Below, one piece after another: positions 59,039-64,000 of a stretch of 64,000 nt of DNA. Both the position numbers and the translations under genes were made by a program. The notes under the pieces were generated by a model. That model had not been told where the DNA came from. It saw only the letters and a list, made by a program, of their open reading frames with translations, and searched no databases. The stretch's first letter is position 1; every line of letters starts with the position of its first letter. Source of the DNA: Agapanthus africanus (Eukaryota; Streptophyta; Magnoliopsida; Asparagales; Amaryllidaceae); contig CM057338.1 in assembly GCA_030015575.1 (NCBI GenBank), positions 828,064,353 through 828,128,352 on the forward strand, written 5' to 3'.

Positions 59039-59848
59039 GCTTTTTTTGTTATTGTGTGAGATAAAACATGAGAGCACTAGAATGATAATCCAAGAGCCAA
59101 CCCCAAGCCTATGGCTGCCCTCTCTCTCTCCATCCATCATTTCACACCCTTAATCAAATACTAATGTGACATTTGCACAATTAAAGAGACCATGAGTCGC
59201 TAAACATGTCCATGTCACGTTTAATGCACCTCATCATGAACTAAGCTCATAATTTCCACCAAAATAAATATTAACCCAAATGTTTATAACAATAAAAAGA
59301 ACGACATCATCTAAAGTAAATTTATGACGGATCACAAGGATACCCCTCACCTGTATATACATACCTGCATCCGTATTCCGACTGAATGCGAATGCGATGA
59401 GACTAAAGTAATCCAACAAATCTAATACTAGGATCCGGCTTAGACCAAAGCCCACTAGTATGATCCACCCGACCATGATCCGTGCACGACTGCACGTATA
59501 TGATCGAGCCCTGCCATATATCATCCGGCCTCTACAACGTTTCGCCCGAAAATTGAGAAACTATCTGTGGGGGACTCTAAAGACTCGTCAATACTTTGGC
59601 TGTGGATTTAACCACTAGCACGTCAGTGGTACTAGCTGTACGTAATGGGCTACCAGGTATTGACCAAAAGGGAGGTCGATGAGCGAACCCATCCTGACAC
59701 CCTACTGAGCCTGTCAGTGACAATATCCGTACAGTCCGGTCCGTTCGTCTATGAGTATCGCATGTCGGGCCTAGGGGGCTGGTAAACGTCAGACCCCTAA
59801 AAGCGGTACAAGTCGTGTCGGAGTGTAGCCCAAAACACCCTGAGATAC

Positions 59849-59889
59849 TACTGGAATACCTACCAGTAAATCTCTTGCCTTGGCCAAGG
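59849..59889 (-). other. LTR palindrome plus stem-loop (F)
   Basis: The palindrome reads CCTTGGCCAAGG (59878-59889): both halves changed in step relative to CCCTGGCCAGGG. Beside it TACTGG (59849-59854) pairs with CCAGTA (59863-59868). Confidence 0.78.
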
Positions 59890-60204
59890 ACTTCATGTAA
59901 TGGCTCTCCTAGACACAACGCGATCTCACCCCCAATATCGGGAGAGATGTAACCCCTGCCGATCTGCTCACTGCCTCCATGTGGCTCGGGTCTGTACCCA
60001 ACTAAAACCTGTTTGCATGACTCCTTTGAGCCGTGGTAGGGTAGTAATCAAAGCACAGTAGGAACTCACACGAGAAAAATGACGATCTCAGGTCGATGAA
60101 CTAACCTGTACACATGTCACCAGGGAACTGTTATCTGACACTAGGCATAATACCAACTAGCATGTTCCCGGCGAGTCCTGTCCGGTATACTCATAACCCA
60201 ATGA

Positions 60205-60209
60205 GCACC
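60205..60209. repeat. Target duplication GCACC, left of H
   Basis: GCACC is repeated at 61938-61942. Confidence 0.85.
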
Positions 60210-61937
60210 TGATCGCACGATTTTTGCGTGTCGGATGTTCAAAGTTCTAAAGTTATAACCGCGATCAGGACGGTGTCGCTATGCAGCTAGCCGGTTGAGC
60301 ACGGGTCGACCCACAGGGAGATGGTTGTATGTCCGTTCGAGTTTTAGACGAGTCAATGAAGAATTTGTTTATGTTTGTTCAAATCTAACCTATATGTTTT
60401 ATATGCAAGTATAAAGTTGTTAAGACAAAGATACGAAAGTGCAAGCTAAGAAAATACGCACTCAAAACCTTTGAGCCGAGTCTTGACCAATTGATGCTAG
60501 AGCAATCGGAAACAACGTGGATTGGGGATTTAAGCACGGTATTCGTGGAATCCGGCTTATTTACCCTTGTCCTTCCGTTCTTGTCTCTTGTTTTGGCCTC
60601 CGGCCAAACCGAACGCAACCGGTCGCGTTTAGGAATCACCGTTACCTTGGTAGGGTAGGGTGCCTAACGGAGCGCTTGCGTAATGTTTGGGCGGAGTTCA
60701 AAGGAAAATAACGGGAAAAGGAAATGAGCAAAGAAACATTAACTTACAATATCGTATTCATTCTTAACAACACATATTACAACCATTCACAAAACGAACC
60801 AAAATGAGCAAAAGAAAAGATAAACAAAGAAAAGAAAAGATTACAAACAAGTAATTAAAAGTGCATGGAATTTAAGTGCATGAAAGTAAAGCAAGGTAAT
60901 AAAAAGCAAGAAAGAAATAAGCAAGAAAATAACAACAAGAACCATAGAACCAAATATAAGACATGGATTCAATAACCAAATCTTAAACTTACAAGCTCAA
61001 TTAAAAGGTTGCAAGATCAAAAAGAGGCAAAGAACTCATGGAGCATGAAGCACAAAAGAGAGAACAAAATGATACAACCCCTTGAGATCAATGACCAAAG
61101 CTTAAACTTTCAAGCTCACTTAAGAGGTTGCAAGATCAAGTTAAGGTAGAGAGCTCAAGGGGGAAGCTAAGCAAAAAGAATGATACAAAAACCCTCATCT
61201 TCATTTAACATCCACTCAAAATCTCTCACAACAATTTAATGGAGGAAAGATGAAGAAGAAGAAGAAGAAAACTAAAAGCTAACAAAAAGAGGGCATGAAA
61301 AAGAACACCCATGGCTTGGCAATTTTTGGGCAATTTATAGGCAGGAAACAGAGAACCTAGGGCAACATTCTGACCCTACATGATATTACCAAACAGCCCC
61401 CCAAAAATCATCAATTGAAGAGTCTATACGGCCGCGGTTCCGCGGCCTAAGCGCGCTTATGCCGAGGAACCGCGGCCATAAAGAGGAATTAGTGCCTCGT
61501 TTTTTGTGGTATTCCCTATTTCTCTGTACTCTTCAGTGTGGTATATGTTGTTTCTCAGAATCTCTTCACAATTCCTCCAGAATTTCAGTAGATCAAAAGG
61601 TGATGTGATGTGGATCTTTTGCCATGATTTCCTCGAGCTCTGCGTAGATATGTTGGATCTTGTGTTGACATTGAGTTTTGTGCATGAAAATGACATTGAT
61701 TTGCCATTTTGTCCCTTAAACTGGTGTGCGGCAACATACGGATAAAGAGCGGAGATCCGTGTTTTATCTGTGGTTGGCAGTAATCCAGAATTTGTCGTAC
61801 TATTCCATGAATTTCATTGTTTAGAGCTGAGAACCAGTATCCTGCATTTAACTAGCAAACACGGCTCAAGAGTACCTACCGATAAACAAACGAGCGTAAG
61901 AATGGGTGGTATAAAATACAATATTCTGGTATGAACA
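60210..61937 (-). mobile_element. Solo LTR H, gypsy Athila/Tat-like
   Basis: 1728 bp bounded by TG...CA and a 5-bp duplication GCACC, inside F's LTR. There is no coding region or internal repeat, so it reads as a solo LTR left by LTR-LTR recombination. A TATA-like TATAAAT lies on the minus strand at 61333-61339, and the minus-strand end contains CTCCCTGTGGGTCGACCC, typical of Athila/Tat LTRs; hence the orientation. A small non-autonomous element is the alternative. Confidence 0.75.
61432..61475. other. GC-rich dyad cassette in H
   Basis: CCGCGGTTCCGCGG (61432-61445) faces GAACCGCGG (to 61475) about 20 bases on, like the cassettes of A and C though H is of another superfamily. Confidence 0.78.
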
Positions 61938-62428
61938 GCACCTGTATACATCTTAGGTGAACCAACTGACACCAATAGCTTGTGAGACCAGCCACCGCCC
62001 CTCGTCGGGGTCTCGATCGTATACACTAGTCTACTAATGGAGTATCGATGCCCAGTCTCGAAATTCCTACGACTAGGGACACTTTTAAGGATGTGCTTAT
62101 AGACCCCAGCTCCCACGTATATGATCGCCATCAAACTGCTGGCAATCAAGAAAGAATCCTATGGGCTCTATCAACGTGTAATAGTGATATGGAATATCAC
62201 CTAAAGCTGTACACAATGATAAAGGCAAACCAGGTAGCATACTATTCTCTATCAACGTGTAATAGTGAACTGCAATGTCACCTAAAGCATGTACACGATG
62301 ATAAAGACAAACCAGATAGTATATAATCCTCTCGAGTAAGACTGTCCTACCGGTATAGGTCCTCCCTCAATCATTGCAATCACGTGCCTGCGATCCAATA
62401 ATTGACTTTGAGGGCACTATATCCAACA
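61938..62428 (-). repeat. Element F 3' LTR, inner segment
   Basis: 61938-61942 is the second GCACC. It then continues F's LTR up to TATCCAACA at 62428. Confidence 0.82.
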
Positions 62429-62441
62429 ATCTCCCACTTGG
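62429..62441 (-). other. Element F polypurine tract
   Basis: On the minus strand CCAAGTGGGAGAT lies directly before the LTR TG, one base from the form in A, C and D. Confidence 0.82.
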
Positions 62442-64000
62442 ACTCAAGGCTAATTATTGCGATGTCGCATACTCACAGTTCGTGTGATACCGAACACCCA
62501 ACTTTTCTACTGATCAGTTTCACAAAGCTTGTTTGTGAATCTATTGCGTTCGAGAAATAGCCTTAGCTAGTGGATCCGCTCTGATGTTCCTTTCTATGTC
62601 TCTTTTTATCTCAAGTTCGCGGAGAAAGCCATCTCCCGAAATGAGCAATACCTGTCTTAGAATATGTCTAGATACCTGATGGGACCTAGTTCATAAATGA
62701 ACTCCAAATCCAAACTTCTTAGACTGTATTGTCAACTGAATCTAATCAGTATCCTGCGCCACACCTCTCTCAGTATCCTCTTGGACCACCTGTCCAAAAT
62801 ACTGCCCCTCGTTAGAGGGAAAACTATAACTCTAACAGTCACTTTGTCATCCATGTCACCCTGGAAGCCTAGAATGATAACTGTCTCCCAATGGAGGCTG
62901 TTGTTATCATATCCTTAGAACATCAACTTATGTTCTAAAACTGCTTCCGAACGTTCCTCCAGGATTGGATCAATATATCAACTAATTGCATCTAGTGCAA
63001 AAACAACATCCGGTGTGGTACTTGACATCTCATGATTGACTCAATTGCTTAAGCAAGTGATATGTCAATCATGCACATCCCTCTCCCTTTTAGTCTGTAA
63101 GTCATCTTTAGAGAGGGTGACTCCATCACCTGCAGGTACACCACCATGCTAGGAGTCGTCCATTCTAAAACACCTTTAGAATACTGTCTCAGTACCCAGA
63201 TTGGGACACTTTCCAAATCTAGATCTAAAACCATAGATCTAGTAACCGGAATGCCTGATATTTTATCCATATCCTATATGGAGAAACTACTGTGTGACAA
63301 CCAAAGTATAACCGATCGTAGTATAGGAATTTCATTTCCTACTTTGTGTATGTCATCTAAATACCCGGACATCACACCCTACTACCTTCTTAACAGATCC
63401 ATCCCCTATTCTGATGAAGTCATAACCTATGACTGTCACATCAAAAAATAGACGATCTATCTCGGCTATATCTGCTTTAGTCTATAAATAGACATAAGCT
63501 ACTTGTCCACTATACTTCTGCTGCTCCCATTGACTACGACAACTCTCTGGCAGAGTCATATATTCTAAAACTAGTTTAGAACGACGCTATACTTATCCTC
63601 CTGTCGGGTCTCATAGTCTGGAACAGCAGTAATGTCAAGTCTGGGTAAACAAGAACCTCCTTGTCACTGTCCTTGAGGCTACCGGAGTACCTCTCGGGTG
63701 CTAGAGGTTACCCACCACATCTGCGGAGTGGCTAATGGAATGAAAATCCAGATTGAATCTTTAGGTCCTATTAAATTTTCAGTAATCGTTTGCGGTTCTG
63801 GAATCACTTCCAGTTCTACCATACTCCCACTACTGTTTTCTGAAAAAAATTATTTTACTAAAACCGTGGCGAGTCAAGAACAATATCACTATTGATCTTC
63901 CAGATGGTAGAAAGTCAACCCTCGTCATAGCCTGGGTTAACCCACAAACTGCCATTACAGAAACGTGCCTTGAGTTATCCAGAGTCTGGTTTTAAGCATA
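62442..64000 (-). pseudogene. Element F RT-RNase H fossil, runs off edge
   Basis: Heavily decayed copia pol on the minus strand. An RNase H end with IRADPL (about 62567-62585) and an RT catalytic box YLDDIHKVGNEIPILRSV (about 63312-63365) are still readable, matching YVDDILLIGNDIPMLQSV of D. It is the most decayed pol region in the window, so F is probably the oldest copia element here. Upstream domains lie outside the window. Confidence 0.75.

Larger units (their letters stand above)
58584..60209 (-). repeat. Element F 3' LTR, outer segment
   Basis: It begins TGTAAGTCTACGGTAGCGCC on the plus strand. Together with 61943-62428 it gives about 2.1 kb, matching the other copia LTRs in length. 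Confidence 0.82.
58584..64000 (-). mobile_element. Copia element F (minus strand), runs off right edge
   Basis: A minus-strand copia fossil. Its 3' LTR (62428 down to 58584, with solo LTR H inside) is followed upstream by a polypurine tract and a very decayed pol region up to the window edge. The LTR shares AGCGCCCCGGCC and the stem-loop with E, but is more diverged. The target duplication cannot be tested; CCAAC (58579-58583) is the left candidate. Confidence 0.85.

Overview
The window is plant nuclear DNA made almost entirely of nested LTR retrotransposons. There is no intact host gene, rRNA gene, functional tRNA gene or CRISPR array. The evidence is plant Ty1/copia elements of Tork/Angela type (initiator-methionine tRNA primer sites, LTRs of about 2.0-2.2 kb), a Tekay-type chromovirus with a chromodomain, a gypsy-type solo LTR, and generally AT-rich sequence. 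This points to a large-genome angiosperm. I cannot name the species.

Layout. (1) Positions 1-14464: copia element A (its 5' LTR runs off the left edge) appears to sit inside copia element B, of which only the pol part and 3' LTR lie in the window. (2) 14465-14822 and 35808-35861: two pieces of one minus-strand open frame, split by gypsy/Tekay element G (14823-35802, target duplication ATGTC). G itself carries copia element C (15375-25684, target duplication AATTT) in its 5' LTR, just upstream of the TATA box. (3) 35808-39318: older sequence, mostly tandem repeats with periods of about 30, 80, 320 and 250 bp and a short unit of about 28-30 bp. (4) 39319-58106: minus-strand copia element E (target duplication GAAAT), with plus-strand copia element D inserted in its 5' LTR. 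The right part of D's 3' LTR is not retained; it meets E's LTR head to head and makes an inverted repeat of about 2 kb. (5) 58107-58583: old sequence with a possible gypsy primer site and the start of a gag-like frame. (6) 58584-64000: 3' LTR and start of minus-strand copia element F, with gypsy-type solo LTR H (60210-61937, target duplication GCACC) inside the LTR.

LTR comparison by eye gives a consistent order. A's two LTRs differ by about 1%, those of C and D by about 3-4%, G by about 5%, E by about 5-6%. Nested elements are always younger than their hosts. All coding regions are fossils with several to many breaks. A, C and E share a layout in which most of gag is replaced by a short leader frame joined to protease; D keeps a gag. 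A looks recently copied although its interior is badly decayed, so it was probably mobilised in trans.

The most novel signal is a set of small RNA-like structures that recur in the copia elements and show paired base changes between elements. They are a 12-bp palindrome and an adjacent stem-loop in the LTRs, a long hairpin in the leader, an array of three or four TTGAC/GTCAA hairpins, and a GNRA-tetraloop hairpin just upstream of the coding region. I found no new host-encoded system.
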